This document shows positions 27,895-35,436 of a stretch of 64,000 nt of DNA, piece after piece; the first letter of the stretch is position 1; every line of letters begins with the position of its first letter. The position numbers and the translations under genes are program-made. A model generated the notes under the pieces. The model worked only from the letters and a program-made list of their open reading frames with translations. It had not been told where the DNA came from and made no database searches. The stretch covers positions 3,285,083 to 3,349,082 of the forward strand of contig NZ_AP018207.1 in the NCBI RefSeq assembly GCF_002367995.1. Reading direction: 5' to 3'. This stretch comes from Calothrix brevissima NIES-22 (lineage in GTDB: Bacteria; Cyanobacteriota; Cyanobacteriia; Cyanobacteriales; Nostocaceae).

Positions 27895-30000
27895 CTAAGG
27901 ATTGCCTGAAGCAACCACAATCCGAAAACCAGCGGACGTAGACCTAACATCGCTCGCGTTATAGAAGCGGTACGCCGAGCGACAATATCTCGGATTGTAG
28001 TACCAGGAACCACCACGCAGCACCCGTCTTTTATTATTATTCTTATCTAACCAAGCACTATTTTTTGCCGGCGCACTGTTATAATTCTCGTGCCACTCAT
28101 CCTGACACCATTCCCATGTGTTACCACACATATCAAATAAACCAAAGGGATTTGCAGGAAATTTTCCAACATCTGTTGTTTGCTTACGATATTCACCTTT
28201 GAGTCCAGAACCGTATGTGTAGTTTCCGTCGTAATTCGCTAAATCGGTTGTAATCGTTTCGCCAAAATAAAAGGGTGTGGTTGTTCCCCCACGGCAGGCG
28301 TATTCCCATTCTGCTTCACTGGGTAAACGATAGATTTCCCCAGTCTTCTTAGACAGTCTAGCACAAAACTCAATTGCATCATCCCAAGACACTTTTTCTA
28401 CAGGGCGATTCGCACCTTTAAAAAATGATGGATCTGGATTTAAATCAATCTTCACCTTGGGTAAAGCAGCAACAGCTTTCCATTGACTTTGGGTAACAGG
28501 AAATTTCCCTATGAAAAAGGGTTGAATCGTAACTTTGTGCTGTGGACTTTCAGAATCATCTCGTTCTGGTTCATTCTTTGGGGAACCCATGAGAAATTTG
28601 CCACCAGGAATTGCAATCATCTCCAAGATTACACTATTGCCCAGGCTTTCTGTAAAAAACTCACCCCGTCCTCGACTGCGTTTAATTTCATAGGTTTTTC
28701 CTCTTCCAAATAATCCTGAGCTTGTAACTGTTAAGGTGGCAAACTCAAACTCAAAAGGCTGAGTAAAAATTTTTATAGGTGAGGGTGATTTTGGGACAGA
28801 TCCAGGTTTAGATGATGGTCTTGGCTGTGGTTTCTGGGGAAATACCCTTGCTTCTATCGCTGCAATATCCTCATTCCGTAAACCTAAATATTGTTGATAT
28901 TCTTGTAAATCTTTTTGCGTCGCTTGATTAAAGGGATATTGTTGCTTAACTGCTTCAATTAAAGCTTGTTCATAATCTTGTAACTTACGCTGATATTCAC
29001 GATAAGGTTGTAGAACTTGTTCGTGAATTTGTCTGGCTTCATCCTCAGATAAACCCAACTCAATACGCTTAGATTCAAGTATTCTTAATGCAAAGACAGA
29101 AAAAGTACCCTGACCTTGTTGTGCGCGAATTGTCGCTTCTTGAAAATATACTTCTTGAGCAGGATTAACAACAATTGTTGGCGCTATTGGCGATGATGAA
29201 GCTGATATGAAAGCTTGCAACGCCTCTGTTGCATTGGCATATCGTAAACTGAAATGACGGCGTACCATCTTAGTTAATACCTCAGCCAGATGAGGATTCA
29301 CTTGTGGTGCTAGATGTTGCCAAATTATTTCACCCGTCAATGGATCTTCTTGCAACTCAAAAGGTGAAACACTAGTTAATGCTTGAATGATAGTCATCCC
29401 CAAAGCATAAACATCACTACCTAAACAAGGTTTACCACTGTTTTGCTCATAGGGCATATAGCCAGGAGTACCGATGATGATGCTGGACTTCACCTCACCT
29501 TGAGTATTCACCATCAATGTACCAAGTTCTTTTACTGCTCCAAAATCAATCAGGAAAATCTTACCATCCTGATGTCGGCGCATGAGATTTTGGGGCTTAA
29601 TGTCGCGGTGAATCACACCTTGACTATGTACAAAAGACAAAACTTCGAGAACATCTTGCAACAACTTGGTTGCATAACCCTCACTCAACCGCTTACCTGG
29701 TATGATTTCTTTACTGAGGTCTTGTCCTTCGATAAACTCCTGAACTATGTAAAGATTTTGATTTTCACTAAAATGTGCAAGTAATTGGGGAATTTGGGGA
29801 TGCTTACCCAGCCTTTCAAGAATCGCGGCTTCTTTATCAAAAAACTGCACAACACGAGGATGGGACTGGTTAGGATGTAGTTGCTTGACCACACACAAAG
29901 GCTTACTAGGTTGCAAATTATCCCTAGCCATAAATGTTACACCAAAGCCACCCTCACCTAATTGCTCAATGATTTCGTAGCGTCCAGCCAGTGTATTCAA
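27895..30000 (-). CDS. Ser/Thr protein kinase with C-terminal FGE-sulfatase domain (copy 1)
   Basis: The 701-residue protein has a kinase domain (about 7-265) with GEGGFGVTF, VVKQL, HRDIKPQNLM and DFGAVKELG, so it looks active. A helical middle region (about 280-395) follows, then a formylglycine-generating-enzyme-like domain (about 455-700) with IPGGKFLMGSP, RLPSEAEWEYACRGG and GNTWEWCQDEW. The last 35 residues vary from its paralogue at 33262 in a pattern typical of DGR targets. The start is TTG, conserved with the paralogue. No membrane segment is seen. Confidence 0.9.
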   Translation of the reverse strand: MNTLAGRYEIIEQLGEGGFGVTFMARDNLQPSKPLCVVKQLHPNQSHPRVVQFFDKEAAILERLGKHPQIPQLLAHFSENQNLYIVQEFIEGQDLSKEIIPGKRLSEGYATKLLQDVLEVLSFVHSQGVIHRDIKPQNLMRRHQDGKIFLIDFGAVKELGTLMVNTQGEVKSSIIIGTPGYMPYEQNSGKPCLGSDVYALGMTIIQALTSVSPFELQEDPLTGEIIWQHLAPQVNPHLAEVLTKMVRRHFSLRYANATEALQAFISASSSPIAPTIVVNPAQEVYFQEATIRAQQGQGTFSVFALRILESKRIELGLSEDEARQIHEQVLQPYREYQRKLQDYEQALIEAVKQQYPFNQATQKDLQEYQQYLGLRNEDIAAIEARVFPQKPQPRPSSKPGSVPKSPSPIKIFTQPFEFEFATLTVTSSGLFGRGKTYEIKRSRGRGEFFTESLGNSVILEMIAIPGGKFLMGSPKNEPERDDSESPQHKVTIQPFFIGKFPVTQSQWKAVAALPKVKIDLNPDPSFFKGANRPVEKVSWDDAIEFCARLSKKTGEIYRLPSEAEWEYACRGGTTTPFYFGETITTDLANYDGNYTYGSGLKGEYRKQTTDVGKFPANPFGLFDMCGNTWEWCQDEWHENYNSAPAKNSAWLDKNNNKRRVLRGGSWYYNPRYCRSAYRFYNASDVRSTSAGFRIVVASGNP
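27922..28014 (-). other. DGR-like variable region in kinase-FGE copy 1
   Basis: Between the constant words GGTGGTTCCTGG and GGTTTTCGG lie 93 bases in total. Codons at usual asparagine positions read TAC, TAC, TAT, TAC, TTC, TAT, GTT, TCT and TCC, as expected if template AAC/AAT codons were changed only at adenines. The constant 3' word GGTTTTCGG(A/G)TTGTG could be the initiation-of-homing site. Confidence 0.65.
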
Positions 30001-30290
30001 GATGACTGTAATCTCCCAGAAGTCTGTTGAATTTTAGTGTAATTCTTAGTTATTTAATGTGGCAAGTCAACTTCAGCCCTGGTGAGTAGAATTCACGGCT
30101 ATGCAACCAAAATCTACCATTCCTGCTGCTGATAAAGATGCTACCGTAGCTGACTCACTAGTAGGGGTACGGAAAGTTAAGCGATCGCATCGATTAAAAA
30201 TGACATTACATCAACTCACAAAGCGATCGCATTTGCAAACAATTCAATTGCATCGCCTGACAATGGGAAATTCTGAAAGTGAATCTAGTA
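30001..30290. other. Upstream region of kinase copy 1
   Basis: Several GCGATCGC octamers occur here. The plus-strand frame from 30101 to 30550 crosses a decayed minus-strand gene and looks spurious. A promoter for the kinase gene is expected near 30010-30080. Confidence 0.4.
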
Positions 30291-30431
30291 TTACCTGTCC
30301 AAAGCAAACCAACGACGAATCAACTCTACCTGAAAGCGATCGCCTTCACCAACTTCTTCGATTAACTCTCGCTGTAATAGTAACTTGCGGGTGGTTGCAG
30401 CGTGGGGAAACTGTTGTGATAGGGTTTCGTG
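30291..30431 (-). pseudogene. C-terminal remnant of a STAND-type ATPase gene
   Basis: Read on the minus strand this gives HETLSQQFPHAATTRKLLLQ and then RELIEEVGEGDRFQVELIRR-WFALDR-stop. I recognise it as the C-terminal winged-helix end of the cyanobacterial AAA/STAND proteins that usually follow a glycine-leucine-rich membrane part. It is in the same frame as the gene ending at 30504, 71 codons beyond its stop, with two in-frame stops between. The ATPase core is missing. Confidence 0.65.
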
Positions 30432-30449
30432 AAGTGCGATCGCTCCTTC

Positions 30450-30496
30450 CCCTTGAGAAGTACGAAAAGCGCAACTACGTTGCTATTTCTCAAGGG
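30450..30496. repeat. 47-bp palindrome at a gene-decay junction
   Basis: CCCTTGAGAA (30450-30459) pairs with TTCTCAAGGG (30487-30496), and GCAAC-TAC-GTTGC forms an inner stem (30471-30483). It lies exactly between the broken gene ending at 30504 and the C-terminal remnant that stops at 30291. Confidence 0.75.
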
Positions 30497-30503
30497 TTTT
30501 CAG

Positions 30504-31799
30504 CTAGCTTTCCTTATAAGGCGAGTCAATTTCTTGGCGGAGTTCATTAGATTTAACCAGTTCGCCTATATGGTTATTGATTATATTTAGCCAACTTTGG
30601 GCAATAGGGTAAAAGCGGGTAGCGTATTCGTTGCTACTGCGGCTGATTTTCTGCAAATTTGCATCTAAACTGTTTGCAACAGTAGTGAGTACTTGACACT
30701 GGCTGTAAGAACTTCTTCGGTTCAGAGCAGCATCTACATCCTTGCTAATGTCACTGAAAATATTTAGCAGAGTGCTAACTGGGTTATCTAGTTCGGCAGA
30801 TGTCAGACTGCGATGAGCCAGGCGGATAGCTTCCATATTTGTACAGCTTTCTAAATGTCGTGCATCCAGTTCAATTTGTGCTGCTTGTGCTGCCCAGCGT
30901 TGATGACTAGTGGTTAAATATTCCAGCGCTGCTTTTCCTTCAACTGAGTTATGTTCGATAACGAAAAGCAAATACTCATCTAAGCCTGGCAGATGTAAAC
31001 GCTGCCACTCATCCCAGAAAGCAGAGTGATAGCGAAATAAGCAAGGGCTTTTAGCATTACGTATTTTGTCTAATCTGAAGAGTCGATAATTCCATACTGT
31101 GAGAAATGGAAAGGATAAGAAAGGTCGCCATGAGTGAATAGTTAAACCCAAGCCTACCGCCAAACCGAACGTCAAGCCGAACATCAAGCCGCCCATCCAG
31201 CCTACTGCCAAGCCGAATATCAAGCTTACCGCCAAGCCAAACGTCAAGCCTAATGCCAAGCCTTCCACCAAGCCGAACGCCAAGCCGAACGTCAAGCCTA
31301 ATGCCAAGCCTCCCAACAAGCCGAACGCCAAGCCGAACGCCAAACCTACCACCAAGCCTCCCAACAAGCCGAACGTCAAGCCGAACATCAAGCCGCAGCC
31401 GAACGCCAAGACAAACGCCAAACCTACTGCCAAGCCTCCCACCAAGCCTACTGCCAAGCCTCCCAACAAGCCGAACGGCACGCTAATAAATATAATTGCA
31501 ATTGGTGTACCTAATGCCCACAGCACCAAACCCACCAGTAAGTTAACCAAGATAGGTAAGATGATGTATCCCTGGATCAAAAGTCGCCAAAGAGCAAGAT
31601 TCCGCCATCTTCCTTGTCTTATAAAGGTAATTAAAAAGATATCGGTGTCTAATGTTGAGTCAATGCGTTTGAGGTGATTACGCCAGGCTGCGGGACGAAA
31701 GAATAGCCAACATAGCATTTGCAGGCTACCCAGTATCAAGTTAGGGTGCTGTTGCGGTGCATGGGTGTAGGCGTTGTGGGGTATGTTTGGCGATGCCAT
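30504..31799 (-). CDS. Glycine-leucine-repeat membrane protein, C-terminally truncated STAND-type
   Basis: The 431-residue protein has an N-terminal conserved part (SLQMLCWLFFRPAAWRNHLK), then about 110 residues of G-L-x-x-G-L/G-L-A-F-G-L repeats (about 105-225) that would form several tightly packed membrane helices. A soluble helical segment follows, ending DSPYKES. In related proteins the E-I-x-x-P-Y segment leads into an ATPase domain (GVPL..FVGR and Walker A), which is missing here. I infer a truncated effector or sensor, possibly non-functional. Confidence 0.7.
   Translation of the reverse strand: MASPNIPHNAYTHAPQQHPNLILGSLQMLCWLFFRPAAWRNHLKRIDSTLDTDIFLITFIRQGRWRNLALWRLLIQGYIILPILVNLLVGLVLWALGTPIAIIFISVPFGLLGGLAVGLVGGLAVGLAFVLAFGCGLMFGLTFGLLGGLVVGLAFGLAFGLLGGLALGLTFGLAFGLVEGLALGLTFGLAVSLIFGLAVGWMGGLMFGLTFGLAVGLGLTIHSWRPFLSFPFLTVWNYRLFRLDKIRNAKSPCLFRYHSAFWDEWQRLHLPGLDEYLLFVIEHNSVEGKAALEYLTTSHQRWAAQAAQIELDARHLESCTNMEAIRLAHRSLTSAELDNPVSTLLNIFSDISKDVDAALNRRSSYSQCQVLTTVANSLDANLQKISRSSNEYATRFYPIAQSWLNIINNHIGELVKSNELRQEIDSPYKES
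31155..31480. repeat. Internal codon repeat encoding the Gly-Leu-rich membrane region
   Basis: The plus strand shows irregular AAGCCGAACGYCAAGCC units with a 6- and 12-base sub-period; the minus strand encodes GGLAVGLAFGLTFGL-type repeats. Such arrays can change copy number by slippage and so alter membrane-helix number. Confidence 0.8.
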
Positions 31800-32140
31800 A
31801 GTTTCCCGGTTGGGGTTGACGTTGTAATTAACTATGTCATTGTGAATGTAGCATTAGTGCAATTAAGTGCAAAGAATGGGATTGCTTTGCTTTACTTTGT
31901 TCTGCTAGCAATGACAGGGTGAGTTATTACCAAGAGGAACGAAAATGCGATCGCCATGACTTTGAGGGTGTTGGGATTGCTCATAGGTGTCAACTTAATT
32001 ATGAGACATACCACTAAGGCGATCGCTTCTGCTTTATTGAATTGGGGTTGTCGTTCATTGAATTCAGGTAAGATTTTTCCAGCAGTTGACATGAGTTACC
32101 TTCGTAGCGGTATGGCAATACCGTACCCTTAAACCCAGTG
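31800..32140. other. Intergenic region, no gene supported
   Basis: Contains a GGTGTCAACTTAA word (31986-31998) identical to the end of the MITE at 26432, and a small palindrome CGGTAT-GGCA-ATACCG (about 32108-32123). A 66-codon minus frame (31892-32092) is not convincing. Confidence 0.4.
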
Positions 32141-32332
32141 TCATGTCGCAGGACGATCTAATTGTAATTCGCACTGTTGAAAGACATAATTAAAAGCCGC
32201 AAATAGCCGTTCCATATCTTGAATTGTATAGAAAGTTTTATTTTGTGTAAAAATATCTAAATTTAGCTTGCCAAACGGCCAAACTGCACCATTAGAAACA
32301 ATACCAAATACTGTATTTTTGTTTAAATCGCA
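32141..32332 (-). pseudogene. C-terminal fragment of a cyanobacterial protein of unknown function
   Basis: The minus frame reads DLNKNTVFGIVSNGAVWPFG, then KLNLDIFTQNKTFYTIQDME and a tail ending in RPAT. This resembles the C-terminal half of a Nostocales family whose members run on upstream; here the frame enters a palindromic repeat (32340-32363) and codes nonsense before it. It is a 5'-truncated gene. Confidence 0.55.
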
Positions 32333-32339
32333 AAGCCTG

Positions 32340-32363
32340 TAGGGGCGGGGAAACCCCGCCCTT
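32340..32363. repeat. Palindrome GGGGCGGGG-AAA-CCCCGCCC
   Basis: A nearly perfect GC-rich hairpin in TGTAGGGGCGGGGAAACC..; a widespread cyanobacterial repeat. It abuts the truncated gene at 32141-32332 and may have caused or marked the break. Confidence 0.75.
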
Positions 32364-32400
32364 GGTTGTATGGCATCCAAGTGAGAACCGCTATATATTT

Positions 32401-32501
32401 ATACCAATTGGAAAAAAGAATGTGACAGATTGTAGGGGTACTCGCACTGCCATGCCCTCGATAACATTTTGATGTGTGGCAAAGATTATTTGAATTGGTA
32501 T
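32401..32501. mobile_element. MITE copy B (ATACCAATT ends), 101 bp
   Basis: Inverted ends ATACCAATT and AATTGGTAT. Its reverse complement aligns end to end with copy A at 21474-21573, with differences concentrated in the middle. Downstream lies the vapC gene. Confidence 0.8.
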
Positions 32502-32544
32502 TACCTTGTGGCTGTTGATGATTGGTAAAAAACTTTGTTGATAT

Positions 32545-32934
32545 TTATTTAAGAGTTTGCACTCCAGAATATGCCAGAATTTTTGCGTCAACAGTTACTA
32601 ATGGACAGCCATAAATTCTGGCAGTGGCTACAATCACTTGATCGAATGGATCTTTGTGAAAACCTATGAGTTTGGTAGATTCAACGATAATTGGAATTGT
32701 TAGTTCGAGTAACTGTACACCTGGGTAAGCTAAAGCTGCTGTTAACCATACATCAATTGGATCGGGTATAGTTAACTTGCCAATCTCTACCAATTTCGCA
32801 ACTTCCCAACAAGACATTATGCTGATTCCTAACCCTTGGGATTCATATTGTTGCAGCCAGTTTTGATATTTTGTAGTCAGTCTTGCATCACCTTGAACCC
32901 ACCAAACCCATATATGGGTATCTAATACAATCAT
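32545..32934 (-). CDS. vapC: VapC-type PIN-domain toxin
   Basis: The 129-residue protein starts at the ATG overlapping the antitoxin stop (ATGA), giving MIVLDTHIWVWWVQGD. PIN hallmarks are the first Asp (LDTH), SCWEVAKLVEIGKL with its Glu, KDPFDQVIVATA with the third acidic site, and TVDAKIL with the fourth. PIN toxins cleave tRNA or other RNA. It forms a classic operon with the preceding antitoxin gene. Confidence 0.88.
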   Translation of the reverse strand: MIVLDTHIWVWWVQGDARLTTKYQNWLQQYESQGLGISIMSCWEVAKLVEIGKLTIPDPIDVWLTAALAYPGVQLLELTIPIIVESTKLIGFHKDPFDQVIVATARIYGCPLVTVDAKILAYSGVQTLK

Positions 32935-33152
32935 TGCAAGACTTCCCAATCTTCCAAAGGCACAGCAGGTTCAAAAGGCTCGTCATAACGGTATGGTTGT
33001 TTACCACGCAAAGGATAAGGATTCGCTGGTTGAGGATGAGTTTGGCTTTCTAGAATGATAATTTCCACTGCTTCCCCAGCCTGAAATGGTAGATCTTTGA
33101 CGATCAAAGTTCCGTCTTCAGTTAGTATTGTTTTAATTCGATGTGCTTTCAT
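32931..33152 (-). CDS. vapB: VapB-like antitoxin
   Basis: The 73-residue protein starts at ATG 33152 (MKAHRIKTILTEDGTLIVKD). The N-terminus is a short beta-rich DNA-binding type, (T)LIVKDLPFQAGEAVEIIILE, similar to AbrB-like or DUF2281-type antitoxins, and the C-terminus (YPLRGKQPYRYDEPFEPAVP) is the extended toxin-wrapping tail. It overlaps vapC by four bases. Confidence 0.8.
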   Translation of the reverse strand: MKAHRIKTILTEDGTLIVKDLPFQAGEAVEIIILESQTHPQPANPYPLRGKQPYRYDEPFEPAVPLEDWEVLQ

Positions 33153-33261
33153 TGTTACTCTGCTAGCTGTGGATCTAAATAAATGAGCAAACAATTTTAT
33201 TTATCCTAGTTTACATGAGTTCCCCTCGTAGGAGCACGGCTTGTCGTAGACATCGCATTGA

Positions 33262-35304
33262 CTAATTACTCAAATAACCCAGCACAACCCGAAAACCAAC
33301 ATTAATATATTTATTCTCCCGGGCATTACAATTACGCACAGCTGAACGACAATTCCAAGGATTGAGATTCCAGGAACCACCACGCACTAAACGATTGTGA
33401 TTATCACTCAACCAAACCCTACCATCTGTAGGCGCACCGTTGTAGTTTTTGTGCCAGTTATCTTGACACCATTCCCAGGTATTACCATGCATATCAAATA
33501 AACCGAAAGGGTTAGCAGGAAAGCTTCCTACATCGGTTGTTTGTCCCCGAAATTCGCCCTTTGTCCCAGAAGGATATACGTAATTCCCGTTATAATTAGC
33601 TAAATCAGTTGTAATCGTTTCTCCAAAGCAAAACGGCGTAGAAGTTCCCGCACGACAAGCATATTCCCATTCTGCTTCTGTGGGTAAACGATAAGGTTTT
33701 CCTGTGAATTGAGTAAGTCGCGCACAAAATTCGACAGCTTCATCCCAAGATACTTGTTCTACAGGTCGATTAGCGCCTTTAAAATGGGATGCTTCGGGAT
33801 TTAAGGGAATATTTACCTTTTCAAAAGCCGCAACAGCTTTCCATTGACTCTGCGTTACCAGATACTTTCCCATAAAAAATGGTTGAATCGTCACTCTATG
33901 TTGTGGACTTTCAGAGTTATATCTTTCTGGTTCATCCTTTGGCGAACCCATGAGGAAGTCACCACCAGGAATTGCAACCATTTCTAAAACTATGCCACTA
34001 TTACCTAATTTTTCAGCAAAAAATTTTGCTCGTCCGCGAATGCAATTAATTATCAAACTGTTGCTTTTATTTGCTAATTCAGATTTCACAGTCAGAGTAG
34101 CAAATTCAAATTCAAACAGTTGAGTTTTTACTTCCACTTTTCCATGTTGTGGTTTTTCGGGAAGTACTCTGGCTTCTATCACCGTGATATCTTCATCTCT
34201 TAATCCTAAATGTTGCTGATAATCTTGCAAATCTTTTTGCGTCGTCTCATTAAAAGGATAATGTTGTTTAACTGCATCAATTAAGACTTGTTCGTATTCC
34301 TGTAACTTCTTTTGATATTCGCGATATGGTTGCAGAACTTGTTCGTGAATTTCCTGCGCTGTCTCTTCAGATAAGCCTAAATCAATGCGTTTAGCTTCCA
34401 ATATTTTTAAAGCGAAAACGGAAAAATTACCCTGTCCTTGTTGTGCGCGATTTCTCGCTTCTTGACGGTATACTTGCTCCGCAGAAGGATTAAGCAACCG
34501 TGTTGGCGGTACTTTTAACGCTTGCAATGCTTCGCCAGCATGGGAATAGCGTAAACTAAAGTGACGCCGCACCATATTAGTTAACACTTCCGCTAAATGC
34601 TCGTTAATTTGTACTTGATTGCGCCAGATGATTTCCCCTGTTAATGGATCTTCTGGTAATTGGGAGGGTACAATACCAGTTAAGGCTTGAATAATGGTCA
34701 TCCCTAAAGCATAAACATCACTACCTAAGCAAGGTCTACCATTTTTTTGTTCTGACGCCATATACCCCGAAGTCCCGATGACAACGCTGGAATAGACTTC
34801 ACCTTGAGAATTTACCATTAAAGAACCAAGTTCTTTAACTGCGCCAAAATCAATCAAAAAAATTTGTCCATCTTCATGTCGGCGCATTAAATTTTGTGGT
34901 TTGATATCGCGATGCACTACTCCTTTACTATGAATAAAGGACAAAACTTCCAGCGCATCTTGCAACAACTTTGTTGCATAATCCTCACTCAATCGCCTAC
35001 CGGGAATAATTTCTTGACTCAGGTCTTGTCCTTCGATAAAGTCCTGAACTATGTAGAGAATTTCGTCCTCGCTAAAATGTGCGAGTAATTGGGGAATTTG
35101 TGGGTGTTGTCCTAATCTTTCCAAAACAGCCGCTTCTTTTTCAAAAAATTCCACCACACGCGGATGGGATTGATTGGGACGCAATTGCTTGACGACACAT
35201 AAAGGTTTGCTAGGTTGCAAATTATCCCTAGCCAGAAATGTTACAGCAAAACCACCGCCGCCTAGTTGCCGAATGATTTCGTAGCGTCCAGCCAGTGTGT
35301 TCAA
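33262..35304 (-). CDS. Ser/Thr protein kinase with C-terminal FGE-sulfatase domain (copy 2)
   Basis: The 680-residue paralogue of copy 1 has the same order: kinase (G-G-G-G-F-A-V-T-F glycine loop, HRDIKPQNLM, DFGAVKELG), helical middle region, FGE domain (IPGGDFLMGSP, RLPTEAEWEYACRAG, GNTWEWCQDNW). The FGE end GGSWNLNPWNCRSAVRNCNA differs from copy 1 at the same positions where DGR targets vary. The TTG at 35304 is homologous to the copy 1 start, with a conserved CAGTCATC before it; a TTG four codons upstream is an alternative. Confidence 0.9.
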   Translation of the reverse strand: MNTLAGRYEIIRQLGGGGFAVTFLARDNLQPSKPLCVVKQLRPNQSHPRVVEFFEKEAAVLERLGQHPQIPQLLAHFSEDEILYIVQDFIEGQDLSQEIIPGRRLSEDYATKLLQDALEVLSFIHSKGVVHRDIKPQNLMRRHEDGQIFLIDFGAVKELGSLMVNSQGEVYSSVVIGTSGYMASEQKNGRPCLGSDVYALGMTIIQALTGIVPSQLPEDPLTGEIIWRNQVQINEHLAEVLTNMVRRHFSLRYSHAGEALQALKVPPTRLLNPSAEQVYRQEARNRAQQGQGNFSVFALKILEAKRIDLGLSEETAQEIHEQVLQPYREYQKKLQEYEQVLIDAVKQHYPFNETTQKDLQDYQQHLGLRDEDITVIEARVLPEKPQHGKVEVKTQLFEFEFATLTVKSELANKSNSLIINCIRGRAKFFAEKLGNSGIVLEMVAIPGGDFLMGSPKDEPERYNSESPQHRVTIQPFFMGKYLVTQSQWKAVAAFEKVNIPLNPEASHFKGANRPVEQVSWDEAVEFCARLTQFTGKPYRLPTEAEWEYACRAGTSTPFCFGETITTDLANYNGNYVYPSGTKGEFRGQTTDVGSFPANPFGLFDMHGNTWEWCQDNWHKNYNGAPTDGRVWLSDNHNRLVRGGSWNLNPWNCRSAVRNCNARENKYINVGFRVVLGYLSN
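33289..33381 (-). other. DGR-like variable region in kinase-FGE copy 2
   Basis: Same 93-base length and same flanking constant words as in copy 1. At the variable sites codons are AAT, CTC, AAT, AAT, GTG, AAT, TGT, AAT, AAT, TAT, ATT and AAT, so several sites keep the putative template asparagine while others changed. The two copies agree in the non-adenine positions between. Confidence 0.65.
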
Positions 35305-35436
35305 GATGACTGTCAACCCCCAGAAACCTGATGAAGTTAAGTTTAATTGTCAATGATCGAATACAGCAAGAAATTTCAGGAATAAGAGTCTCACCCATAG
35401 ATGCACACCTGTTAATCGCCGGGTAAAATCCTAATT

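Noticed and set aside
30101-30550. 149-codon plus-strand frame
   Set aside because: It is antisense to the decayed STAND C-terminus and overlaps the end of the 30504-31799 gene; composition is driven by GCGATCGC repeats and no protein family is recognised.
31253-31486. 77-codon plus-strand Pro/Ser-rich frame
   Set aside because: Antisense shadow of the Gly-Leu repeat array.
31892-32092. 66-codon minus-strand frame with a hydrophobic end
   Set aside because: Contains a MITE-end sequence, has no clear ribosome-binding site and resembles nothing known.
32391-32591. 66-codon minus-strand frame
   Set aside because: Mostly MITE copy B sequence.
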